NCBI RefSeq assembly: GCF_003217775.1
Contig: NZ_QJVJ01000013.1
Coordinates: 62,001 to 126,000, forward strand
Origin: Paenibacillus flagellatus
GTDB taxonomy: Bacteria; Bacillota; Bacilli; Paenibacillales; NBRC-103111
DNA length: 64,000 bases
Direction of reading: 5' to 3'
Part shown: piece by piece, positions 33,578 through 40,752 of the stretch
Layout of the letters: every line of letters starts with the position of its first letter
How positions within the stretch are numbered: the stretch's first letter is position 1
Program-made: the position numbers and the translations under genes
The notes under the pieces: generated by a model
The model's input: the letters and a program-made list of their open reading frames with translations, nothing else
The model's database searches: none
Told to the model about the DNA's origin: nothing

Positions 33578-34456
33578 TCAGCCCTTCACCGAGCCCAGCA
33601 TCACCCCCTTGGCGAAATGCTTTTGCAGAAACGGGTAGACGAGCAGGATCGGCAGCGTCGCGACGAGAATCGCCGCCATCTGAATCGTCTCCGGAGGAGG
33701 CGGGTTTTCCAGCATCATCTGCTCGGCGGCGCCGAGCGCATTCTTCGCGTCGCTCTGGATGACGATTTGCCGCAGGATGACTTGAATCGGCCACTGGCTC
33801 GGATCGTTCAGGTACAGGATGCCGGCGAAGTACGTGTTCCAATGCCCGACCGCATAGAACAGGCCGAAGGCGGCGAGCACCGGCTTGGACAGCGGCAGGA
33901 TGACCCGGCCGAATATCGTGAATTCGTTCGCGCCGTCGACGACGGCCGCTTCGTAAAGCTCGTTCGGGATGTTCAGGAAAAACTGCCGGACGACGATCAG
34001 GCTGAACGGACCGATGGCGGACGGCAGGATGAGCGCCCAGATCGAGTTCAGGAGACCGGTCTCCTTGACGACCAAGTACGTCGGGATCATGCCGGCGGAG
34101 AACAGCAGCGTGAACAGCACCATGAACATCATCAGCTTTTGCCCGTATATTTTCCGGGACAGCGCATACGCCATCGAGGCGGTGAACAGCAGGTTGACGA
34201 TCGTGCCGACAACGGTCAAGTAGACGGTCATGCCCATCGCCCGCACGAACGGCTTCGATTGAAAAATGTACTCGTAGGCGTCGGTTACCCATACGTTGGG
34301 CCACAGCAAAATTTCGCTCTTCAAAAATTCCTCGAACGTCGTGAACGAGACGGAGAAAATGTACAGGAACGGGAACAGCATCGTCATCGCCAGCAAAGCG
34401 AGACAGACGTAGTTCGCGCCGTCGAACAGCCGGTCGGAGAAGCTTCCGTATTTCAT
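33578..34456 (-). CDS. ABC permease, LplC/YtcP class
   Basis: A 292-residue permease with six helices, starting MKYGSFSDRLFDGANYVCLALL and ending KHFAKGVMLGSVKG, both diagnostic of the LplC/YtcP class. The EAA loop is EAAVVDGANEFTIFGRVILP at about residues 183-202. It starts 19 bp after the LplB-type gene. With that partner it forms the channel for the saccharide bound by the lipoproteins downstream; the ATPase is not encoded here. Confidence 0.87.
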   Translation of the reverse strand: MKYGSFSDRLFDGANYVCLALLAMTMLFPFLYIFSVSFTTFEEFLKSEILLWPNVWVTDAYEYIFQSKPFVRAMGMTVYLTVVGTIVNLLFTASMAYALSRKIYGQKLMMFMVLFTLLFSAGMIPTYLVVKETGLLNSIWALILPSAIGPFSLIVVRQFFLNIPNELYEAAVVDGANEFTIFGRVILPLSKPVLAAFGLFYAVGHWNTYFAGILYLNDPSQWPIQVILRQIVIQSDAKNALGAAEQMMLENPPPPETIQMAAILVATLPILLVYPFLQKHFAKGVMLGSVKG

Positions 34457-34475
34457 GTCCTATCCTCGCTTTCTG

Positions 34476-35438
34476 TCAATAAATGCCGTCCTCGCCGAAC
34501 TTCTTGGCCAAGTAATTGGCGCCGCCCACGAGGATCAGCCCGACGACGCCCTTGAACATCCCCACCGCGGTGGCGAAGCTGAAGTCGGATTGCTGGATGC
34601 CTTTGTAGTAGACGTACGTGTCCAGCACGTTTCCGATCTCCATATTGAAGGCGTTCAGCATGAGGAAAATTTGCTCGAAGCCGCTGTCCAGCACGTTGCC
34701 GAGCCGCAGGATGAGCAGGATGACGATCGTGCTGCGGATGCCGGGCAGCGTAATGTGCCATATTTGTCTCCAGCGGCTCGCGCCGTCGACGATCGCGGCC
34801 TCGTACAGGTCGGGGTTGACGCCGGCGAGAGCGGCGAGGAAGATGATCGTTCCCCAGCCGATTTCTTTCCAGATGACCTGCAGGATGATGAGCGGCCGGA
34901 AAAAGGCGGGCTCCGTCAAAAAGTCGACGGGCACCTCGAAGCCGAAATACACCTGCAGCACCCGGTTCACGATGCCGCCGGACCGGAGGAAGATGAAGAA
35001 CAGGCCGACGACGATGACCCACGACAGGAAGTGAGGCAAGTAGACGATCGTCTGGATGAGCCGCTTGTACAGCTGGTTGCGCACTTCGTTGAGCAGAATG
35101 GCCAGCACGATCGGGGCCGGGAAGGCGAACAAAATTTGCAGGATGGACAAGTACAGCGTGTTCCAGAGCACCCGGGCGACCTCCGGGTCGGCGAATATTT
35201 TGGAGAAATGGCCGAAGCCGACCCACTCGCTGCCGGTGAAGCCGAGAAACGGGCTGTAGTCTTGAAACGCGATGACCATGCCGAGCATCGGGACGTACCG
35301 GTAGATGATGAAATAAAGCAGGCCGGGCAAGACGAGGAAGTACAGAAAGCGGTCGCGCCACAGCTTCAAAGCCACTTTTTTCCCCGGGGAAATCGTCGCT
35401 CTGGAGGCGCGTGCGGCGGATGGTGCGGTTTGCGGCAT
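34476..35438 (-). CDS. ABC permease, LplB class
   Basis: A 320-residue permease with six helices. YFLVLPGLLYFIIYRYVPML and AFQDYSPFLGF are typical of LplB-type proteins; the EAA loop is EAAIVDGASRWRQIWHITLP. A 20-residue polar cytoplasmic tail precedes helix 1. Encoded 27 bp after the enzyme gene at 35466, upstream of its LplC-type partner, giving the order enzyme, LplB, LplC, binding protein. Confidence 0.87.
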   Translation of the reverse strand: MPQTAPSAARASRATISPGKKVALKLWRDRFLYFLVLPGLLYFIIYRYVPMLGMVIAFQDYSPFLGFTGSEWVGFGHFSKIFADPEVARVLWNTLYLSILQILFAFPAPIVLAILLNEVRNQLYKRLIQTIVYLPHFLSWVIVVGLFFIFLRSGGIVNRVLQVYFGFEVPVDFLTEPAFFRPLIILQVIWKEIGWGTIIFLAALAGVNPDLYEAAIVDGASRWRQIWHITLPGIRSTIVILLILRLGNVLDSGFEQIFLMLNAFNMEIGNVLDTYVYYKGIQQSDFSFATAVGMFKGVVGLILVGGANYLAKKFGEDGIY

Positions 35439-35465
35439 GTTGAACCTCCCGGATCGAATGTAGTG

Positions 35466-37172
35466 TTAACGCTTGCAAGGACGGCAGCGGAAGAGGAGAC
35501 GTCTCGTCTCGCCCGCCGCCAGCGGTACGGTCAGCACGGCGACCGCCTCGACCAGCTTGGCCGCGCCGTCTTCGGCGTACGGGTTGAACGGATACGACGG
35601 CCAGTCCAGCCGGTATGCGCCTTCGAGCTCGAGCTGCCACCCGGCGTGACCGATGCGATGGACGCCTTCCGTTCGCTCCAGGCGGACGGATCGCTCGGCG
35701 ACGGGCAGGGCGGGCTCGGACTCGGCTCCTTCCACCGAGAGGAGCTCCCCGAGCTTAAGCCGCAGCGGGACGTGCACGACGCCTTCGTCACCGGCCGCGA
35801 TATCGGCCGAGAAATCGAGCGCGGCGCAGTCGGCGTCCAAGGCGCTCAAGCGCACCGTCAGCGTGCGCGGGCCGCAAGCGAGCCGGATTTGCCGGTTCGC
35901 GGCATCGACCGTGCCCCCGTCGGGGACGTAATAGTGTCCGCCGTCGGCCGTCCGAAGCTCGAACGTGCTCCATTCCGGCTGGTTTTTGGAGTTGCCCCCG
36001 CCGACGATCAGGCCGGAGCCGGCGTGCCAGACGCCGACGAAGCTTTGCCGGTCTTGTCCCCAGCGGGATTCGACGCGTGGGGCGGCGAAGGCGCTAAGGC
36101 AGACGTACCAATCGTCGCGCTTGACGACGAGGGAGCTCGCCCATCGTTCTTCGAGGACGGGCCGATCGAACAGGGTGGAAGACGCTTCGTCGCGCGGCTC
36201 CGATTCTCCGGAGCCCATATTCCAATATTGCAGCAGGTCCGCCATATGCGGCGCTCTCCATCGGGCGTCCCGGCTCATGGCCAAGGCGATCACGCTTCGT
36301 GCGTACGCCTCGCCGCGCGGCAGCAGCGTGAAGCCGACAAGCCCCATCGGGCTCGGCTGGCTGTCGTACTTCGTGCGGCCGTCCACCGTCTCGACCCGCG
36401 AGCCGTCCGGATACGTGAACCGTTCATGGAAGCGGAGCGCCTTCTCCAGCACGGGCATGACGTCGACCGCGCCGCCGTGGCGGCGGTACAGTCCGAGCGC
36501 ATGGATGTAGACGAGATTGTACAAGGTGGTCGGTCCGTGATGCTCCGGCCAAAATCCTTCCTCGTCCTGCGCGTCCACGGCCAGCCGGATCATCGCGTCC
36601 GCCGTTTCCCGCCATTGCGTCCGTCCGAATACGCCGGATGCGCGGTGCAGCCCCATCGCGTTCCAGGTCGGGATGTTGTGCACGATCGACTCCCGGGGCT
36701 TGCCGCCGTCCAGCAGCTCGCGCATTTCGCGATGGATGCCGTCGAAGGCGAGGAGCAGTCCTTCCCGCCAGCGCGACAACCGCTCCTCGCCGAGCTCCGG
36801 GCCGAGCAGCTTGAACGTTTCCAGCCAATGGTACATCGACCACGGCATATAGATCGGTCCCCATTTCGAGCCGTCCGTCTTGACGAACTCGACTTTGCCG
36901 TCCGGATATTGGAAGCTTCGGAGGGCGTCTCCGGCCCGGCCGATCCGCTCCAGCAGCGCCGCATCCCGGTACAGCGGGTTTCCCGGCGCTTGATTCAAGT
37001 ACAGGACCGCCATGCTCAGCATGATGTCCTGGTTCGTAACGGCCCAGCCTTCGCCTTCCATGAACCGCCCCGTCCGCGCGTCGAGCTTGTCGAATTCCGC
37101 TTCGACGTTGCGGGCGAACCAGGCCGTCACTTCCGCCGGGGCGGGCTTGCCTTGCGGATTGCTGATACTCAT
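35466..37172 (-). CDS. Probable carbohydrate-active enzyme of unassigned family
   Basis: About 568 residues without a signal peptide. The N-terminal two thirds is helical with repeated aromatic and Gly-rich turns (GWAVTNQDIMLSMAVLYLNQ, WGPIYMPWSMYHWLETFKLL, HNIPTWNAMGLHRASGVFG, EGFWPEHHGPTTLYN), suggesting an (alpha/alpha) toroid like heparinase-type lyases or unsaturated glucuronyl hydrolases; the last 200 residues look like a beta-sandwich. I cannot name the family. First gene of a saccharide-uptake operon, so it probably processes the imported sugar in the cytoplasm. Start uncertain: ATG 37172 has GGGGGT upstream; an in-frame ATG at 37238 would add 22 residues but lacks a ribosome binding site. 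Confidence 0.6.
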   Translation of the reverse strand: MSISNPQGKPAPAEVTAWFARNVEAEFDKLDARTGRFMEGEGWAVTNQDIMLSMAVLYLNQAPGNPLYRDAALLERIGRAGDALRSFQYPDGKVEFVKTDGSKWGPIYMPWSMYHWLETFKLLGPELGEERLSRWREGLLLAFDGIHREMRELLDGGKPRESIVHNIPTWNAMGLHRASGVFGRTQWRETADAMIRLAVDAQDEEGFWPEHHGPTTLYNLVYIHALGLYRRHGGAVDVMPVLEKALRFHERFTYPDGSRVETVDGRTKYDSQPSPMGLVGFTLLPRGEAYARSVIALAMSRDARWRAPHMADLLQYWNMGSGESEPRDEASSTLFDRPVLEERWASSLVVKRDDWYVCLSAFAAPRVESRWGQDRQSFVGVWHAGSGLIVGGGNSKNQPEWSTFELRTADGGHYYVPDGGTVDAANRQIRLACGPRTLTVRLSALDADCAALDFSADIAAGDEGVVHVPLRLKLGELLSVEGAESEPALPVAERSVRLERTEGVHRIGHAGWQLELEGAYRLDWPSYPFNPYAEDGAAKLVEAVAVLTVPLAAGETRRLLFRCRPCKR

Positions 37173-37287
37173 CGGATGGAATACCCCCGTTCGCTCGGTT
37201 ACCGCGGCCCTCGCTGTTTCCGTCATCGGGCGCCGCATCGGTATTAAGGTGCAACCCCATCAAACCACGGGCGCTTTTTTACGTGCA

Positions 37288-37293
37288 ATTATC
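37288..37293 (-). promoter_or_regulatory. -10 box of the saccharide operon
   Basis: GATAAT on the minus strand. The position where a -35 would lie is occupied by the 20-bp direct repeats rather than a TTGACA-like box, as at activator-dependent promoters. Confidence 0.5.
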
Positions 37294-37309
37294 TCTTCCC
37301 GCGGGCGTC

Positions 37310-37347
37310 CGGGGATACGGATAAAAGAACGGGGATACGGATAAAAG
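37310..37347 (-). repeat. Two 18-bp direct repeats, candidate AraC activator site
   Basis: CGGGGATACGGATAAAAG occurs at 37310-37327 and again at 37330-37347, a period of exactly 20 bp (about two helical turns). The proximal copy starts 17 bp from the -10 box and overlaps the -35 position. The membrane AraC regulator encoded next door is the natural candidate to bind them. Confidence 0.65.
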
Positions 37348-37480
37348 GGCGAGGACGACGGGGAAAACGGCTTTGCGGTGCGGTGTTGCGGGAGGAGGGG
37401 ACGAAGAGCGGAGGGAAGACGGCGGACAAAACAAAAACGCCCTCGAAGAGGGCGTAAGCGGGGCGGAGCAGCCGGCTACG

Positions 37481-39769
37481 TCATTCCTCCGGCTTCTCGT
37501 CGCGATTGTTTTTGCGATACGTGGCGGGCGGCACGCCGACCGTTTTCGCGAAAATGCGAGTAAAGTTGTGCACCGTCGTATAGCGGAGCCGCTCGGCCAT
37601 TTCCTTGATCGGCATGTCGGTATGAATGAGCCATTCCTTCGCCTTGTTGATCCGGTATTGGATGACGTACTGGCTGAAGTTCGTGTCGAGCTCGTCCTTG
37701 AACGCCCGGCCGATCTGCCCCGTGGAGGCGCCGAAATGGTCGGCCGCCCCCTGCAGGGACAAATCTTGATCGTACCGGTCGTGGATGTAGGCGAGCACCT
37801 GGCGGAGAAGCCGTTTCTGGCGGCCGACCTGAAGCGTCCCCAGCTTGTCCCGGATCGAGCGGAACACCGTCTCCTTGAGCCAGCGCTCGACGTCCTCCAG
37901 CGAGCCGAGCTCGTACAGCGACCGGTACGGGTCGGCCTCGAAGAAGCCTTCCAGCTCGCAGCCGAGCTCGTGGATGAAGCCGTCCAGCTCGCCGATCAAA
38001 TAAGCGAACGAGGCGAGGGCGGTTTCCGTATTCGGCACCGACTTCGGCACGATCCGCATGAGCTCCTCGAGCCGCCGCTCGGCCTGCTCGAAATCGCCCT
38101 GCGCCACGCTGTGCATAATCGCCTTCTGCGACTCGATCAGCGGCTTGCTCGACGACCGTACGGAGGTCGGGACGTCGGCGCGCGCGATCGTCACGTTCGT
38201 GCCGAGCAGAAGCCGGTACCCCATCAGCGACTGCGCTTCCTGGTAGCCGTCGATCAGTCCGCCGTATTCCTTCTTCACGCCGCTCATCGAGACGGAGACG
38301 GTAAACGGGAAGTAGCGGGACACCTTGTCGCGAATCTCGTCGCACAAGTCGCGAACGGCCGAGTCGCCTTCGCCGTTCCCCTGCTCGGTTCCGAGCAGCA
38401 GCGCGAACTGTCCGGAGCGGGGAGCGACCGTGATGCTCGAATAGCGGTCCGCGCTGATCTCCTCGATCATTTTGCTGAGCGCATAGGCGATCAACGACCG
38501 GTCCTTCTTCGGGTACATCCGTTGAAATTCGCCGAACCGGTCCACCTCGACGAGGCAGACGTAAAACCAAGCCCCTTGAAGCGGAAAGCCGTACCGCTCC
38601 ATCTGCTGCCGAAATTCGTGATCGGACATATCCCCGCGCAGCAGCCGCAAAAACACCCCTTCCCGGAAATAAGGAAGCTGTTCGCCGAGCCGTACTTGCA
38701 GCTGCTTGTTCGTCTCGATCATCTGGCGCATGTTCCGGTCCAGCGTCTGGATCGCGTCCGACCGTTCCGAGGCGGGGGAGCTGAACAAGGCGAGCAGCCG
38801 CTGAATCGGGACGTAGAGCCGGTTGGACCCGGCGACCGCCAGCACGACCCAAATGCCGGACAGCAGGGCGACCATGCCGAACGTGGCGTGCCGGATATTG
38901 TCCAGCTTCCGGTTCAGCTCCGCGGTCGGCGTCATCGTCACGTACGTCCAGTTCGTGAAGGCGGAGCGAAGCGCCGACAAGTCGTACTCGTTGTCGTTGA
39001 ACCGGATTTGGCGCGGACCTTCCTTGGGCCGGGACCAATATTCGTACAGCCGGACGGAGGCCGCGAGGTCCGATTCCGTCGCCGACGCGTTGCTGCCCGC
39101 GACCACTTTGCCGCGTTCGTCGAAGATGAACAATATTTTTTGCCCGATGTTAAGCTCCTTCAGAAAGGCGGTCAACTTGTCCGGATTCACGTGAAGGAAC
39201 AGCATGCCGATCCCCGGAAGGCTGGTGGCGGGAATCGGCCGGACGATCAAAATTTCGTTCTGGTTCGCATACGTGTTCGGGGAGACGACGACGAAGCCGT
39301 TGTATTTCAGCGGGCTGTTCCGCACGATTTCCCGGTACGGGAACTGATTCAGATCGATATAGCCGTACCGGTTCGAGTACACTTTGTCGAACTGATTGTA
39401 GACGACGGAGACGTCGAAGCCGATGTCGGACAAGCTCCGGTACTTTTGCAAAGCGTCCAACATTTCCGTCGATTCCGTCAAATGCCGCTCGATGGAGATG
39501 CCGTGGCGGACGGACGATTCGACCGACGGGTTGGAAGCGATTTCAAGAGACGATTTGCCGAGCGACTGCAAGAAGGCGTCGACGTGGCTCTCGATTTGCG
39601 CCAAGATCATCTGATGGTTCAGGTCGACCTCCTCTTCCACGCTTCGCGAGATCGTGTAGGAGGAAAACAAGCCGAACAACGGAATGGGAGCGATGCTCAG
39701 CACGACGATGACGGCGAGCAGCTTCCGTTTGAACGTAAGCAGGGCGGAAAGACCGCGAAATAGCTTCAT
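37481..39769 (-). CDS. Membrane-bound AraC-family regulator with extracellular sensor
   Basis: A 762-residue one-component sensor. A helix at about 18-40 and another near 300-320 flank a roughly 260-residue extracellular Cache-like domain; a cytoplasmic linker of about 300 residues and a C-terminal AraC DNA-binding domain (about 660-762, GAADHFGASTGQIGRAFKDE, IKEMAERLRYTTVHNFTRIF) follow. This architecture is common in Paenibacillus upstream of LplBC-type uptake operons and responds to extracellular saccharides. ATG 39769 follows GGAGGTACATC; upstream in-frame sequence is not coding. The likely target is the operon at 37288 onward. Confidence 0.83.
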   Translation of the reverse strand: MKLFRGLSALLTFKRKLLAVIVVLSIAPIPLFGLFSSYTISRSVEEEVDLNHQMILAQIESHVDAFLQSLGKSSLEIASNPSVESSVRHGISIERHLTESTEMLDALQKYRSLSDIGFDVSVVYNQFDKVYSNRYGYIDLNQFPYREIVRNSPLKYNGFVVVSPNTYANQNEILIVRPIPATSLPGIGMLFLHVNPDKLTAFLKELNIGQKILFIFDERGKVVAGSNASATESDLAASVRLYEYWSRPKEGPRQIRFNDNEYDLSALRSAFTNWTYVTMTPTAELNRKLDNIRHATFGMVALLSGIWVVLAVAGSNRLYVPIQRLLALFSSPASERSDAIQTLDRNMRQMIETNKQLQVRLGEQLPYFREGVFLRLLRGDMSDHEFRQQMERYGFPLQGAWFYVCLVEVDRFGEFQRMYPKKDRSLIAYALSKMIEEISADRYSSITVAPRSGQFALLLGTEQGNGEGDSAVRDLCDEIRDKVSRYFPFTVSVSMSGVKKEYGGLIDGYQEAQSLMGYRLLLGTNVTIARADVPTSVRSSSKPLIESQKAIMHSVAQGDFEQAERRLEELMRIVPKSVPNTETALASFAYLIGELDGFIHELGCELEGFFEADPYRSLYELGSLEDVERWLKETVFRSIRDKLGTLQVGRQKRLLRQVLAYIHDRYDQDLSLQGAADHFGASTGQIGRAFKDELDTNFSQYVIQYRINKAKEWLIHTDMPIKEMAERLRYTTVHNFTRIFAKTVGVPPATYRKNNRDEKPEE

Positions 39770-39890
39770 GATGTACCTCCAAGGCGACGTACCCGGCGAG
39801 GGCCGCCAAGACGACTCCGGTCGATCCGGATCGCCCGGCCTCGAAGGGCGCGTGCGGCGGCTCGAACAGCCTATATACCTGTCTACAACT

Positions 39891-39919
39891 ATTCTCACAT
39901 CGCGGACGGGAACTGTCAA
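39891..39919 (-). promoter_or_regulatory. Promoter of the membrane AraC regulator
   Basis: On the minus strand: -35 TTGACA (39914-39919), 17 bp, -10 GAGAAT (39891-39896). The rest of the 330-bp gap between 39770 and 40099 holds only this promoter and the divergent TetR promoter and operator. Confidence 0.65.
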
Positions 39920-39998
39920 CCTCACTTGAAGCGCGCGGCCGGGACCGCAGTGCTCCGGGATCGGCTTCGCGGCATCGGGAAAACATGAAAATTCGCCC

Positions 39999-40027
39999 TT
40001 GCCAAATGAAAGGGGAAAATCTATAAT
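39999..40027 (+). promoter_or_regulatory. Promoter of the YhgD-like TetR gene
   Basis: -35 TTGCCA (39999-40004), 17 bp, -10 TATAAT (40022-40027). Confidence 0.75.
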
Positions 40028-40039
40028 AAGAAAACGAAA

Positions 40040-40062
40040 TGACCGAAATTCACATTTGGTCA
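40040..40062 (+). promoter_or_regulatory. TetR operator 1, TGACC-N13-GGTCA
   Basis: A 23-bp inverted repeat with TGACC (40040-40044) and GGTCA (40058-40062) arms plus inner AAAT/ATTT pairing. It lies just downstream of the -10. An identically spaced site occurs at 40700. Confidence 0.75.
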
Positions 40063-40099
40063 GTCGGTTCTGAGAGTCGGAAATCGGGAGGTGATCGGA

Positions 40100-40675
40100 A
40101 TGTCGATCGACCGCAGGAAGCAAATCGTCGAGGCGGCGACGAAATCGTTCGCGCTGTTCGGCTACAAGGCGACGACGATGGAGCAGGTCGCGAAAATCGC
40201 CGGCGTCGGCAAGGGGACGATTTATACGTTTTTCGCCCAGAAGGAAGATTTGTTCGACGAAATCATGTCGAACTTCATCCAGGAGATGAGGCTCGTCGCC
40301 GAGAAGGCGATCGATCCCGGCAAGCCGCTGTTCGACAACTTGCATCCGCTGCTGTTCGAGCTGCTCGATTTTCGCCGCAAGCACGAGCTGACCATCAAGC
40401 TGTCGCACGAAGTGAAGGACATGGGGACGCCGAAGGCGCAGGAAGCGATGCGGCAAATCGAACAGGCGATTCTCGCGTTCGTGACGAACAAGGTGGAGAG
40501 CGCGGTGAGCAAAGGGGAGATTCGCCCTTGCGACCCGGCCATAACCGCCTTCGTCATGCTGAAGCTGTACGTGGCGTTCATCCACGATTGGGAAAAAACG
40601 AACCCGCCGCTCAGCAACGAGAAAATCGCGGAGCTGTTCCAGACATACCTGGTGGAAGGATTGGCTGTGAAATAG
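40100..40675 (+). CDS. YhgD-like TetR-family repressor
   Basis: A 191-residue TetR-family protein with a clear helix-turn-helix (TTMEQVAKIAGVGKGTIYTFF at about 26-46) and a helical effector domain. It is directly followed by a YhgE/Pip-type membrane protein, the pairing seen in B. subtilis yhgD-yhgE. GGGAGGTGATC precedes ATG 40100; the in-frame GTG at 40091 overlaps the ribosome binding site. Matching 23-bp operators before this gene and before its partner indicate that it represses both. Confidence 0.82.
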   Translation: MSIDRRKQIVEAATKSFALFGYKATTMEQVAKIAGVGKGTIYTFFAQKEDLFDEIMSNFIQEMRLVAEKAIDPGKPLFDNLHPLLFELLDFRRKHELTIKLSHEVKDMGTPKAQEAMRQIEQAILAFVTNKVESAVSKGEIRPCDPAITAFVMLKLYVAFIHDWEKTNPPLSNEKIAELFQTYLVEGLAVK

Positions 40676-40699
40676 GCAGCCGTTTTTCTATCGGCAAAA

Positions 40700-40722
40700 T
40701 GACCGAATGGGGAAAATGGTCA
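40700..40722 (+). promoter_or_regulatory. TetR operator 2 upstream of the YhgE-like gene
   Basis: TGACC (40700-40704) and GGTCA (40718-40722) with 13 bp between, the same geometry as the site at 40040. It lies 30 bp before the YhgE-like start, so that gene can be repressed independently. Confidence 0.75.
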
Positions 40723-40752
40723 ACAAGTTCTAAACAATGAGGAGAGAAGAAA

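Noticed and set aside
28688-34555. Long plus-strand frames opposite the TraB-like and binding-protein genes
   Set aside because: All three (28688-30058, 30064-31929, 32267-34555) lie antisense to genes with signal peptides, lipoboxes and family motifs and show shadow composition.
34455-37247. 930-codon open frame on the plus strand opposite the LplB gene and the enzyme gene
   Set aside because: Composition is typical of an antisense shadow (Arg/His/Asp-rich, no hydrophobic core), while the minus-strand genes have clear family motifs.
37373-39763. 796-codon plus-strand frame opposite the membrane AraC regulator
   Set aside because: Antisense shadow of a well-defined regulator gene; no start signal.
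37481-40585. 1034-codon version of the membrane AraC regulator
   Set aside because: The extra N-terminal part crosses the regulator promoter and the divergent TetR gene; the start at 39769 has GGAGGT and begins the first membrane helix.
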